A stretch of 17,247 nt of DNA from Syntrophaceae bacterium UBA4778 (GCA_002403175.1 DHHG01000187.1:1-17247), one strand, 5' to 3'. Positions 1 through 8,179 are shown, counted from the first letter of the stretch. Notes: generated by a model not told the origin, from the letters alone. A program made the numbers and translations.

Positions 1-37
1 CATTTATTTATGAGGCAACAGGCATACTACCAGATGC

Positions 38-70
38 AAAGGGATGCCGAAACGCATCCCTTTCTTTTTT
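38..70 (+). terminator. Strong rho-independent terminator on the plus strand
   Basis: A perfect 10-bp stem (AAAGGGATGC at 38-47, GCATCCCTTT at 54-63) with a 6-base loop is followed by C and six T on the plus strand. Read on the minus strand it has only three T after the stem, so it is oriented for a plus-strand gene ending near or before base 1. A TGA at 11-13 in one plus frame could be that gene's stop. It lies about 140 bases beyond the stop of the leftmost minus-strand gene, so the two units converge here. Confidence 0.85.
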
Positions 71-93
71 ATGTGCCCAGGGGACACGGGCAT

Positions 94-114
94 CAAGGAC
101 ATCCCCTTGTTTTT
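94..114 (+). terminator. Possible second small plus-strand terminator
   Basis: A short 5-bp stem (CAAGG at 94-98, CCTTG at 105-109) is followed directly by five T. It stands 24 bases behind the stronger terminator and could act as a backup. The stem is short, so this call is weak. Confidence 0.3.
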
Positions 115-211
115 CAGAAGTTTTTTGTGGGCAGATTGCAGGGTTATCAAGTTATTAATGTGCAAATCGCTTTTGGCAACTGCCCTTCTTATTTTCCAGA
201 AAACTTATTTT

Positions 212-1297
212 TCAAGACCTGACCCCAAGCGTCCGCATCCCTATCATTTCTCCCATAGTCACGCAGAGCAATCCGAACGGCAGGTATCCGGAGTACCCCA
301 GGACAGGCATCTCAAAGATCCTGAACGCGTCTAAGTATGGAATCGAGTATTGCCATTTAGGCATGCTGTAATAATTCCACGTCTCCCAGAACACGCCGCA
401 AATCAATGCAGCCAAAGCGGATGAGATGATCGGGTTTAAATTGCCCTCCGCCAATCCGGAAAAAATATGAGGTCTGTCGAATAGACTCTGGATGGAAACG
501 ATGATGAGCAGCGGGGATATCCAAACGAGCGGAAAGAGATACTCCGGAAATATCCCCATGCAGGCCAGTCCGATAACCGATGCGACGAGGACGGCAGACG
601 CAGTAAGTTTCGGATTGAGGCTTGTGAATAACGGCAATATCCTGATCTTTTTTTCGATGACGATGAAATTTGAAATCAGATTGTTTGTGCTTATGACTGC
701 AGGCAGTACCGTAGAAAAAGCCAGGCTGGAGAAAATGAATAATTCGCGGGTTCCAACATCTCGATTCAGGTAGTACCAATTCTCGACAAAACTGTTCAGA
801 TATTCGAAATACCACCAGTAAGCTGCACTTAGCGGAAACAAAAGCAAAAATCTGTTCGTTGTCAGCAAGGTGCATTTGCCTGTTCTCCTGTATTCCAGCG
901 AATTGACGACCAGAATAAAAGACAGCCATAATGCAGGAAATATATATTTCTTTAAAATTGCTATCTTATCCCAATCCGACCAAGATATCATCCAGCAAAG
1001 AATCATCAGTAGAAAACCTGCCTTGCCCCACCACGGCAGTTTTATTCGTTTTCGATTCACCGCAGGCGAATTCATATTTCTTTTGACAAAAAGGAAAAGC
1101 GGGACGGTAACGACTAATATGAACAACGCAAGCATGAAGAATGCGAGCCATGAAAACGGGGCATGTCTCACATAATGCGTGATGGGGGGAAACTCTAGGT
1201 ATTTCTCAACAGGCTTGCCGTAAAGAAAAACACCGACAAGCGGGGGGAGAATCAGAGCGTTTGTCATTATCATCAGTTTGATGAGATTTTTCAACAT
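212..1297 (-). CDS. Uncharacterised polytopic membrane protein (361 aa)
   Basis: I cannot assign a function. The protein has about nine or ten hydrophobic segments (roughly residues 10-27, 48-71, 92-106, 117-132, 149-165, 187-205, 231-251, 256-271, 288-304, 336-352) and no signal-peptide cleavage site. Two aromatic-rich stretches stand out: residues 161-176 (WWYFEYLN..ENWYY) and 303-343 (FWETWNYY..KWQYS, then FEMP, LGY, GYLPFG). Both share the order E-x2-N-x6/7-W-x-Y, which suggests an internal duplication or paired sites. The ATG at 1297 follows a G-rich ribosome site (AGGGGG) at a spacing of about 8. It lies 86 bases behind the START-domain gene with no terminator between and is probably the last gene of that unit. 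The neighbours (START protein, CPBP protein, UbiA prenyltransferase) suggest a role with membrane lipids; that is inference. Confidence 0.85.
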   Translation of the reverse strand: MLKNLIKLMIMTNALILPPLVGVFLYGKPVEKYLEFPPITHYVRHAPFSWLAFFMLALFILVVTVPLFLFVKRNMNSPAVNRKRIKLPWWGKAGFLLMILCWMISWSDWDKIAILKKYIFPALWLSFILVVNSLEYRRTGKCTLLTTNRFLLLFPLSAAYWWYFEYLNSFVENWYYLNRDVGTRELFIFSSLAFSTVLPAVISTNNLISNFIVIEKKIRILPLFTSLNPKLTASAVLVASVIGLACMGIFPEYLFPLVWISPLLIIVSIQSLFDRPHIFSGLAEGNLNPIISSALAALICGVFWETWNYYSMPKWQYSIPYLDAFRIFEMPVLGYSGYLPFGLLCVTMGEMIGMRTLGVRS

Positions 1298-1383
1298 ATC
1301 AGACGCCCCCTAACCGGCTTTCGGTAGATTCATACATTAAGTCGTTTTGAACTTTTCATTCTGCTTAACATATGATTTTCCCC

Positions 1384-2052
1384 TTAGGGAAGATGTGGGG
1401 TCAGGTTCTTCTCAACGACACCGGCCCTTTTATAATATACATCTTTTTTCACCATTTCCCTTAGGCCCTTCAAAGTGAGATAGGGCTGGTATTTCTGTAT
1501 CGAGTTTAAGAAAAAGGTTGGAATATAACCCGCCGGGTCGGCCTTGATAATATAGGTTACATGCGTTTTATTCTTATCGATGCTTTTTATTTCGAAGGAG
1601 CCGTTCAGATCAGTCATCCTCACATATTTGCTCTTCCTGGGCACAACTTCTTCCAGGATAGCATGTAGGGCAATGAAAAGTTTGCCGGTCTGCCTGTCCA
1701 CCGAATAATTGGTCTCGACTATGAAATCACGATCCTTGACAGGCCCAAGTGTCTTCAAAACAAAATAGATGAGCCTATGATATTCCGAATCCTGCTTGAG
1801 AAGTTTAATCTCTTTACAGAATCCATACCACTGCGTGTAGGAGGGGATATCTTTGAAGATCTCGCCCACTACCTCTACGGGTGCATTTACGTCGCCGACA
1901 CCCTTGAACTCCGCAATAGCGGAACCGGGAACAGACCGGATATATACATCTATGCCGTCGGCTTCTTTAACAAGTTTCCAGGGCTCTTGTGCATACGATA
2001 CAGAATTGAAAGTGCACAATACGATCAATATTGTCCACAGATATTTTCTCAT
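1384..2052 (-). CDS. Secreted START/SRPBCC-domain lipid-binding protein
   Basis: The protein has 222 residues. Residues 1-21 form a signal peptide ending SYA before Gln22, so the product is periplasmic or exported. Residues about 25-205 look like a START (StAR-related, SRPBCC fold) domain, with the typical order of a WKLVKEADGIDVY start, a GPVKDRDFI stretch, the GSFEIK strand, and a C-terminal amphipathic helix rich in Lys. START domains bind a hydrophobic ligand such as a lipid or sterol-like molecule in a deep pocket; the ligand here cannot be read from sequence. The ATG at 2052 is preceded by AAGGAG with a short spacing of 4. It lies 132 bases behind the CPBP gene and 86 bases before the membrane-protein gene, all co-directional. 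Family assignment is fairly sure; biological role is unknown. Confidence 0.85.
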   Translation of the reverse strand: MRKYLWTILIVLCTFNSVSYAQEPWKLVKEADGIDVYIRSVPGSAIAEFKGVGDVNAPVEVVGEIFKDIPSYTQWYGFCKEIKLLKQDSEYHRLIYFVLKTLGPVKDRDFIVETNYSVDRQTGKLFIALHAILEEVVPRKSKYVRMTDLNGSFEIKSIDKNKTHVTYIIKADPAGYIPTFFLNSIQKYQPYLTLKGLREMVKKDVYYKRAGVVEKNLTPHLP

Positions 2053-2184
2053 TTATCTCCTTTTCATCCAATATATGTTAAATCGACATGAAAAAGCGAA
2101 TTTTACAATTATCAGTGAAATTCGGGCTGTCTTTGCGCTTTTTTCAACTCGCATTTTCTCCAGAGCTGAACAATTTAAACGAAA

Positions 2185-2787
2185 TCAGCGGATTGGAAAA
2201 ACTGCAAATATTACAGCGCTCCAGAGAGAATGCGATATCACGATCATTCCTAGATCCCGTTTCCAGAGATAAAGCCCGCCCCAGAAAAGACCCGCTGTAA
2301 GGGCAGACATAATGAGCATGAAATTAAGCGAAAATATATGGGCACCAGCGTAAAGCAAGGCGCTTATGAAATAACCGTTCAGATTTCCGAAGCGGCGCAT
2401 CAGGTTTTCCTGCAGGAAGCCCCGCCAAAAGATTTCCTCTCCGGGTCCGGTAATAAACAGTAGAAGAAAAAAAACCGGAAGCCGTGGCGATCCTGCACCC
2501 ATTTCATAGATCCTGGCTTCCTGAACGTGAGCGTCTTTTATAATGTACGGAGATAGGGCATGGCCGAGATAGAAGATTCCATACAGCACAACAGCCGAAA
2601 AGATGCCCAACAGTATCGATTGTGCGGTGATACGGAATCTGATTTTCTGATGTTTGAAAGCGTAAAGACAGGTTATTGCAACGGCTATGGCTATTTTAAA
2701 CCAGAAATTTCCCCAGGAAATACCGAAAGTAAAAAACCAGCACAGTGCCGCAAGGATAACGGCCCCGTATATCGCATTTGGCATCAT
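2185..2787 (-). CDS. CPBP-family intramembrane metalloprotease (CAAX/Abi type)
   Basis: This is a 200-residue membrane protein with about six hydrophobic segments. It carries the CPBP (Abi, PF02517) motifs in order: EEIFWR at 117-122 after GPG, a histidine at H150 (AGAH), and HSLWS with H186. In the eukaryotic CAAX protease Rce1 and archaeal relatives, the glutamates and histidines line an intramembrane catalytic site. Bacterial members vary in role, including bacteriocin immunity and prenyl-protein-like processing. Its first ATG shares one base with the TAA of the prenyltransferase gene (TAATG), so translation is very likely coupled. Pairing with a UbiA prenyltransferase is suggestive because the founding family acts on prenylated substrates, but MenA makes small prenylated quinone precursors, so a substrate link is not established. 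Confidence 0.88.
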   Translation of the reverse strand: MMPNAIYGAVILAALCWFFTFGISWGNFWFKIAIAVAITCLYAFKHQKIRFRITAQSILLGIFSAVVLYGIFYLGHALSPYIIKDAHVQEARIYEMGAGSPRLPVFFLLLFITGPGEEIFWRGFLQENLMRRFGNLNGYFISALLYAGAHIFSLNFMLIMSALTAGLFWGGLYLWKRDLGMIVISHSLWSAVIFAVFPIR

Positions 2788-3683
2788 TATAGGATTACTC
2801 TGGATTCAAAAATGATCGCCAGAATCAGGAGCGCCCCAAAAACAGTATCGAACTGGGCCGTCAACGCATCCGCGCCATCGGGAATCTTCTTCTTGAATTC
2901 CTTGACCAAACTGAAGGCTTTCGGCAAAGAAAGAAAAATCAGGAGTCCCCACAGGCTCATGATTCCTGTAACGACCATGCCCAGAACAAATAAATAGGCC
3001 AGAGCAATCAATCCGATAAAGAGAAGGAAACTCCTGCGCTCTCCCAATAAAATGCTGATGGTCTTGATCCGGTGCCGGGAATCATAGGCGATGTCCCGCA
3101 TGTTATTTGCGTAAAGAACCAGCGCGACAAGAAGTCCGAAGGGAATCGAAATATACAGCGCTTTCAGCGAAAGCGCCTGGCGCTGAACCGCATAGGCACC
3201 CTCGATCATTAAAGGCCCCCACATCACAAAAGCGGCCAACTCTCCCAAAGCCCTGTATTTGAGTCTGATGGGACCGGCCGTATAGAAATAGCTCGTCAGC
3301 ATGCCAATGGTGCCGATCCAGAATACATGGTACGTCCGGAAAAATCCGGCAGCAACACCGATCGCAAAGGTCGTAATAAAGCAACATACCGCTTCCATAA
3401 AGACCTGGCGAGGGGTGAGCAGCCCAGAGGTGATCGGCTGGGATCGGTATTTCGTTGTCGGCGAATCCTCCTGATCGATTTTATACTCCGAATCGTAATA
3501 ATCATTGAACAGGTTGGCTGCGGCATGGAAAAGAATGATACCGAAAACAGACAGGACGAACCACACCCAGGAGATGGGCTCTCTCTCAGCAGCCAAAAGC
3601 GTGCCGACCGAAACGGAAATGAATGTCATGATGAACGACCACGGCCTGGTCGCAATTACATACTTTTTCAAATTACCAAACAT
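2787..3683 (-). CDS. menA: UbiA-family prenyltransferase, MenA-like
   Basis: This is an integral-membrane aromatic prenyltransferase of about 298 residues with some eight or nine membrane segments. Both Asp-rich motifs are present: NDYYD at residues 60-64 with a following D, and NNMRDIAYD at 193-201 followed by a Lys-Thr and LLG. The pattern NN-x-RD-x3-D-x5-KT is typical of MenA, which prenylates 1,4-dihydroxy-2-naphthoate in menaquinone synthesis. No other men gene is in view, so another aromatic acceptor remains possible. The open frame extends upstream to a GTG at 3782, but I chose the ATG at 3683. It gives the usual N-terminus (NLKKYVIATRPWSF), has AAGGA 8 bases ahead, and lies behind a TTGACA promoter-like site that falls inside the longer frame. 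It overlaps the CPBP gene by one base. Confidence 0.85.
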   Translation of the reverse strand: MFGNLKKYVIATRPWSFIMTFISVSVGTLLAAEREPISWVWFVLSVFGIILFHAAANLFNDYYDSEYKIDQEDSPTTKYRSQPITSGLLTPRQVFMEAVCCFITTFAIGVAAGFFRTYHVFWIGTIGMLTSYFYTAGPIRLKYRALGELAAFVMWGPLMIEGAYAVQRQALSLKALYISIPFGLLVALVLYANNMRDIAYDSRHRIKTISILLGERRSFLLFIGLIALAYLFVLGMVVTGIMSLWGLLIFLSLPKAFSLVKEFKKKIPDGADALTAQFDTVFGALLILAIIFESRVIL

Positions 3684-3711
3684 TCCATACATCCTTGATG
3701 AGGGCTCTGAG

Positions 3712-3740
3712 AGAGTAATCAGAACAGAGATGGATGTCAA
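3712..3740 (-). promoter_or_regulatory. Candidate sigma-70 promoter for the menA-like gene
   Basis: On the minus strand a consensus TTGACA (3735-3740) is separated by 17 bases from TACTCT (3712-3717), a poor -10 box. It sits about 30 bases before the ATG at 3683. This supports the shorter protein start and a separate transcript for the prenyltransferase, CPBP, START and membrane-protein genes. Confidence 0.35.
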
Positions 3741-3818
3741 GTTATTTGCCGGAGTTCCTAACCTGCTTCGGATTGAGCTCACTTATGAAAAAAATGAGGG
3801 GTTTCAAACAAAAATTCA

Positions 3819-5336
3819 TTAGGTTTTGCTTTTTCTTTTTCTTCTTTTCCCCTGATCAGAATTTTTGCCTTCTCTATAAAGCTTTAAACTCTGATAAAGC
3901 AGGGCAAAACCAAGCCAGGCAAAAATAAGCAACAAAGGGTAAGCTAGCCCTTGCGGAAAGAATGCAAACAGGATGGATATAGCCAACAAAATCAAACCGG
4001 CAATTGTCATCAATCGAGCTTCCACTGGCTCCAGCACGCGCCTGCCGGTAAAAGCGGCACCGACGGTATGACCTATTCGAAGCGCTCCGGCAGCAGCCCT
4101 CCCCACACGTCCGCTGCCGCTTGCGGTAAACGGGCGTGTGCGCGATCCTCTCTTTTTCACAGCACGGGTTTTTCTTTTTCCATGCAAAACAATTTCCGTC
4201 GCATTTTTTAAATCCTGAATATACATTTGTTCCATAGCTGCCGCAAATTCTTCATTTTCAATAACCAAATCCAGCTCGCAATTTCCGAGCCAGCTGGCAA
4301 TGTTGAGATTCGTGGAACCTACACGAGCCCAGCGTCCATCAATAACCGCCGACTTGGCATGCAGCATCGTGCCGTTCCATTCGAAAACGCGCACTCCTGC
4401 CTCCAGGAGAGTGCGATATCCGGATCGCGACAGAAGTTTTAAGATAGGAATATCCGTTCCGCTCGGAACCAGCATGCATACCTCAACCCCGTCCTGCGCC
4501 GCTGCTCTCAGGGCCTGCACATAACTGGTCGTCCCCAGGTAATATGCATCCGTCAGCCATACTCTCTTACGGGCCAGGGCGGTCACAAGCTGATCCAGGC
4601 GAAACATCCCCGCAGTCGCCGGAGTAGTCGCCACAACTCGCACGTTCATTTCGCCTGCTCGGGGAATTTCTGTATTTATGATTTCTTGATAGGGAAGAGG
4701 ATCACCGGTCATGGCCCACACATGCGCAAATGATCTATCGATATCGGCAACGGCTGGACCACGCACCTCAACCCCTGTATCTCGCCAGGGATCGATTTTT
4801 TTTTCGGGAATGCCCTGCCACTTCCGTCCGATGCACAACCCGGTAATGAAGCCGATCTGACCGTCAATTACCAGCATCTTGCGGTGATCGCGCGAGAACC
4901 AACCAAGAGGACTGTCGAGTCGCGGAGGATTGAAACAACGCACGTTGATGTTTGCCTGCCGTAAGCGGTTCCAGAACCGTCGAGAAGTCTTCCGCAGAGC
5001 GCCCAGCCAGTCATACATGAGGCTTACGCGCACCCCCTGCTTTGCCTTTTCAATCAGCGCATCGGCAAATTCGCGACCGGCAATATCTTCATATATAATG
5101 TAGCTTTCGAAATGGATGTAAGATTTTGCGGAATGGATTGCATCCAGCCAGGCCGAATAATTTTCATGCGCATCCTTGAGCAGACGGACCTGATTCCCCT
5201 CGATGAGGGGGGCGCCGGTGGCCCTGGAAAAGGCCTGGTCGGCCAGCTCTCGGATTTCCATCACGGCATTCTGATCATAGCTTTCATGCTGTTTGAAGGC
5301 ACTCACGATTTTGTGTCCTCGAAAAGAGTTTTTCAA
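3819..5336 (-). CDS. Cardiolipin synthase-like phospholipase D protein
   Basis: The 505-residue protein has two PLD catalytic motifs: HRKMLVIDG in the first half (after FSRD) and HAKSAVIDG followed by GSTNLN in the second. This is the HxKx4D pattern in both copies, as needed for phosphatidyl transfer. The catalytic part resembles ClsB/ClsC-type cardiolipin synthases, which join phospholipid headgroups at the inner membrane. There is no N-terminal membrane anchor. Instead a basic linker (KKRGSRTR region) leads to two hydrophobic segments near the C-terminus and a very basic tail ending KRRKRKSKT. That order is the reverse of ClsA. The frame opens with a TTG at 5336 with GGAG 11 bases ahead; no better in-frame start exists upstream. 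A better-spaced ATG at 5343 is out of frame. Substrate is inferred from the family. Confidence 0.85.
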   Translation of the reverse strand: MKNSFRGHKIVSAFKQHESYDQNAVMEIRELADQAFSRATGAPLIEGNQVRLLKDAHENYSAWLDAIHSAKSYIHFESYIIYEDIAGREFADALIEKAKQGVRVSLMYDWLGALRKTSRRFWNRLRQANINVRCFNPPRLDSPLGWFSRDHRKMLVIDGQIGFITGLCIGRKWQGIPEKKIDPWRDTGVEVRGPAVADIDRSFAHVWAMTGDPLPYQEIINTEIPRAGEMNVRVVATTPATAGMFRLDQLVTALARKRVWLTDAYYLGTTSYVQALRAAAQDGVEVCMLVPSGTDIPILKLLSRSGYRTLLEAGVRVFEWNGTMLHAKSAVIDGRWARVGSTNLNIASWLGNCELDLVIENEEFAAAMEQMYIQDLKNATEIVLHGKRKTRAVKKRGSRTRPFTASGSGRVGRAAAGALRIGHTVGAAFTGRRVLEPVEARLMTIAGLILLAISILFAFFPQGLAYPLLLIFAWLGFALLYQSLKLYREGKNSDQGKRRKRKSKT

Positions 5337-5400
5337 GATGCATTCGGCTCCTTCTGAAAGGAATCATCCTGATCAATTTTTAAGGGGGTATCTGTTCAAA

Positions 5401-5428
5401 AATATACATCAAAATACATAGCTGTCCA
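5401..5428 (-). promoter_or_regulatory. Candidate sigma-70 promoter for the cls-like gene
   Basis: On the minus strand TGGACA (5423-5428) and TATATT (5401-5406) are 16 bases apart, each one base off consensus. They lie about 65 bases before the TTG start. Another possible pair, TTGACG then TATTTT 16 bases later, lies a little upstream in the same AT-rich stretch. The 320-base spacer 5337-5656 holds this promoter region and no gene that I can support; no GC-rich terminator hairpin was seen behind the preceding gene. Confidence 0.45.
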
Positions 5429-5656
5429 AAATAAAAGTTTTATTCGCGCCGTCAACCCGGTTATCCTTCCTTCACGCATTGATAACGGACAACTTATTTC
5501 AAAACGCAAATTCTGCATGCAATCTGTTTTAATTTAAAGGAATGGTTGTAGATTTAGGAATGATTTTTGGACAGATCTGTATTTTCAGTGTCACAAGAAT
5601 TTATAAAAACAAACTAGGGTCGGAATAACTATGGTGAATAAACAGTGTCGGTATCA

Positions 5657-6448
5657 TCACCCTCTTTTTCGAAACTGCCCCGGCTCCGGTCCGTCTTCGG
5701 TAGGACCGGCAAAAGCCTGCGCTATTCTCATCCATTGACTCGCAACTTCCCCCACTGTCACCAGCCCGGTATCTTCAACGTGCCTTCGCCGAACGACAAC
5801 CAGACAAAAATCGATTGCATTTCCTCGTACAATATTTACAGCATCTTCCGGTCCCCAAATCCATGCTTCCCCACTCGGGCTTTTGAGTTCCACTCGTATG
5901 CCTATATCCGGAATCGCCTTCCCTCGGTTGGCATAACTCCATCCAAAAGTGGATACGCCAATGTGCGCTATATGCTTCAGGCGGTCTGAAACTGCATATT
6001 CCTGCCCAAACGTGTCGGCTACATCCTGACCATGAGCCCATGTTTCCATTAGCCGGGCCGTAGTGAAAGATCGAATACTCATGGGTGGGCCAAACCAACT
6101 CATGCGCTTTTTGGGGTCAAGCTTTGCGAGAACGCCCAAGAGAATATTTCTTTCCTCGCGCCATTGGGAAAGGAGAATCCGCACGGGTACTGATTTCCCG
6201 GCGGCAAGGCAATCGGCTTCAAAACGATTGGCTCTTGGCGCAAATTCCTCAAGATGCTTTGCAAAACCCACCGAATCAGTAACGGCAAGATATCCGATTT
6301 TATCAAAATAGGTAAGATGCGCAATCTCGTTGCGAATACTCCAGCCCCCGAACGGCGTAATCCTGTCCCAATCCGTTTCGGTCAGGTTCGCTACTATCCT
6401 GTCCAACACCTCATGCTCTTCTTTAAGATCCCGGCACAAACTTTCCAT
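5657..6448 (-). CDS. TIGR03084-like metal-binding protein (DinB/MDMPI fold)
   Basis: The protein has about 263 residues and resembles the TIGR03084 family, related to mycothiol-dependent maleylpyruvate isomerase and DinB four-helix proteins. The likely metal triad is visible: H44 (EIAHL), and E135 with H139 in METWAHGQD, the family's hallmark E-x3-H. The N-terminal region has the usual R..W..RNEIAHL pattern. No cellular function is established for this subfamily. The frame can start at a GTG at 6460, but the ATG at 6448 has GGAG six bases ahead and is preferred. It begins 15 bases behind the prfC stop with no terminator, so the two are probably one transcript. The family is, as I recall, common in Actinobacteria, so a transferred origin is possible; I see no compositional proof. 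Confidence 0.8.
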   Translation of the reverse strand: MESLCRDLKEEHEVLDRIVANLTETDWDRITPFGGWSIRNEIAHLTYFDKIGYLAVTDSVGFAKHLEEFAPRANRFEADCLAAGKSVPVRILLSQWREERNILLGVLAKLDPKKRMSWFGPPMSIRSFTTARLMETWAHGQDVADTFGQEYAVSDRLKHIAHIGVSTFGWSYANRGKAIPDIGIRVELKSPSGEAWIWGPEDAVNIVRGNAIDFCLVVVRRRHVEDTGLVTVGEVASQWMRIAQAFAGPTEDGPEPGQFRKRG

Positions 6449-6463
6449 CTTGATCTCCACCCT

Positions 6464-8077
6464 TCAGGCAACCCGCTGAACAACCTGCTCGGGGTCCGAT
6501 TCAGGATACAGGCTCAGCTCCACATTCGGATTGAGTTCCTGAAAATAGTTCACATACCATTCACTGGAAAACAGCACAACATACTGACCTAGTCCATCCT
6601 TTGCGATTTTGGCATCACTGGGCAACCTCAACTTATCCAGGGAAATCCCGGTGGACCTGATCCATCTGGCCGTTGTCCATACAGCCCCCTCAAGGCGCGA
6701 AGGAGCTCCGTATTCTGTTTCCAGCCTGTATTTAACAATTTCGAACTGCAAAGGTCCGACAGCAGCAAGCAAAGGCACGCGCTGTATGGCATTCGGCAGT
6801 TCGAATGCATGGACCACCCCTTCCGCCAGCAACTGATCCAGTCCCTCACGGAAACGCTTGTGATTGGACGGGGTTTCATTGTGAATAAATGAAAAGCATT
6901 CGGGCGGAAATCGTGGAATTTCCTTGAAAATGATTTCAGGGTCCTCACTCAAGGTATCTCCTATGGACAAAAACTTGGCCCCGGAGATGCCGACCACATC
7001 GCCCGGATACGCCGTATCGATGGTCTCACGGTCGCGCCCGAACATCTTGTTGGAGTTGGAGAGACGGAATTTCTTTCCGGTGGGGATATGCGTTACAGTC
7101 ATATCCCGCGTGAACCGGCCTGAAACAATTCGAATGAACACCAGACGATCGCGATGGTTCGGGTCCATATTCGCCTGGATCTTGAATACGAAAGCGGAAA
7201 ATGCTTCGGTTTCAGGCATCACCGGCAAGCCACGACTGAAGCGATGCAGGGGGGGAGCCGACTGTGTGATGAAACCGTCCAGCAAAAGTTGCACGCCGAA
7301 GTTGTTCAGCGCACTTCCGAAATACACGGGCGTCATGCGACCGGCCAGCACATCATCCGGATTGTAAGCCACTCCGGCTCCATCGAGCATTTCCATCTCC
7401 TCGCAAACCGCGGCATAGGTAGCTTTACTCAGTCGATCCCTGACGGCCGGATCGGACATGCCGCAGGTGGAAACAGGCGAAAGATATACACCTCCCGGTG
7501 TACGTTCATAGAAATGGGCCAGCCCCGTCCGGCGGTCCAAAACACCTTTGAACTCATCCCCCGTTCCGAGGGGCCAGTTGATTGGACAAGCTCCGATTCC
7601 CAGAACTTTCTCCAGCTCATCAATCAATGATAAAGGTTCCCGTGATGGCCGATCCAATTTATTCACAAAGGTGAAAATCGGGATCCCTCGAAGCCTGCAA
7701 ACCTCGAAGAGCTTGCGGGTCTGACTTTCAATACCTTTTGCGGCATCAATAACCATGATAGCGGCATCCACCGCAGTCAAGACACGATACGTATCTTCCG
7801 AGAAATCCTTGTGCCCCGGAGTATCCAGCAGATTAATAAGGCAGCCGTTATATTCGAAACTCAAGACAGTTGAGCTGATCGAAATGCCGCGCTTCCGTTC
7901 GAGCTCCATCCAGTCGGACGTGGTGGCACGCTGGTTTTTCCGCGCAGTAACCGATCCGGCCAGGTGAACAGCACCGCCATACAGCAATAGTTTTTCCGTC
8001 AGGGTCGTCTTTCCGGCATCCGGATGTGAAACAATTGCCAGTGTTCTGCGCCTGGATATCTCATGATTCAGACTCAT
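6464..8077 (-). CDS. prfC: Peptide chain release factor 3
   Basis: RF3 is a translational GTPase that recycles release factors RF1 and RF2 from the ribosome after termination. The 537-residue length matches the family (E. coli 529). The GTPase motifs are clear: SHPDAGKTT at 17-25 (P-loop), RGISI at 63-67 (switch I), DTPGH at 85-89 and NKLD at 139-142. The N-terminal segment with SDWMELE, EDTYR and WP(L/I)G also fits RF3 rather than EF-G. Domain II (about 300-390) and the C-terminal domain are complete. The ATG at 8077 has AAAGGA at a spacing of 6. It is preceded by a long leader (about 200 bases if the promoter at 8294-8321 is right), and followed by the TIGR03084-like gene. Confidence 0.97.
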   Translation of the reverse strand: MSLNHEISRRRTLAIVSHPDAGKTTLTEKLLLYGGAVHLAGSVTARKNQRATTSDWMELERKRGISISSTVLSFEYNGCLINLLDTPGHKDFSEDTYRVLTAVDAAIMVIDAAKGIESQTRKLFEVCRLRGIPIFTFVNKLDRPSREPLSLIDELEKVLGIGACPINWPLGTGDEFKGVLDRRTGLAHFYERTPGGVYLSPVSTCGMSDPAVRDRLSKATYAAVCEEMEMLDGAGVAYNPDDVLAGRMTPVYFGSALNNFGVQLLLDGFITQSAPPLHRFSRGLPVMPETEAFSAFVFKIQANMDPNHRDRLVFIRIVSGRFTRDMTVTHIPTGKKFRLSNSNKMFGRDRETIDTAYPGDVVGISGAKFLSIGDTLSEDPEIIFKEIPRFPPECFSFIHNETPSNHKRFREGLDQLLAEGVVHAFELPNAIQRVPLLAAVGPLQFEIVKYRLETEYGAPSRLEGAVWTTARWIRSTGISLDKLRLPSDAKIAKDGLGQYVVLFSSEWYVNYFQELNPNVELSLYPESDPEQVVQRVA

Positions 8078-8179
8078 CTATAATCCTTTCATACACTTTT
8101 CCAATGTTAACGTCATCTGTTCCGGAACGCGTAAATCATCCGATTTCAGACCGATTCAAACGGCCTAAGCAGAAGCTTT

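Noticed and set aside
357..929. 190-codon minus-strand ORF inside the 361-residue membrane-protein gene
   Set aside because: It lies in another frame of a gene with coherent membrane segments, and its translation is rich in Cys, His and Arg with no recognisable domain; a shadow.
1370..1400. Small hairpin TTCCC/GGGAA at the START-gene stop as a terminator
   Set aside because: The stem is only 5 bp and no T run follows on the minus strand.
3684..3782. Longer GTG start for the MenA-like protein
   Set aside because: The extra 33 residues are polar, unlike the family N-terminus, and contain a TTGACA promoter-like site; the ATG at 3683 has a properly spaced ribosome site.
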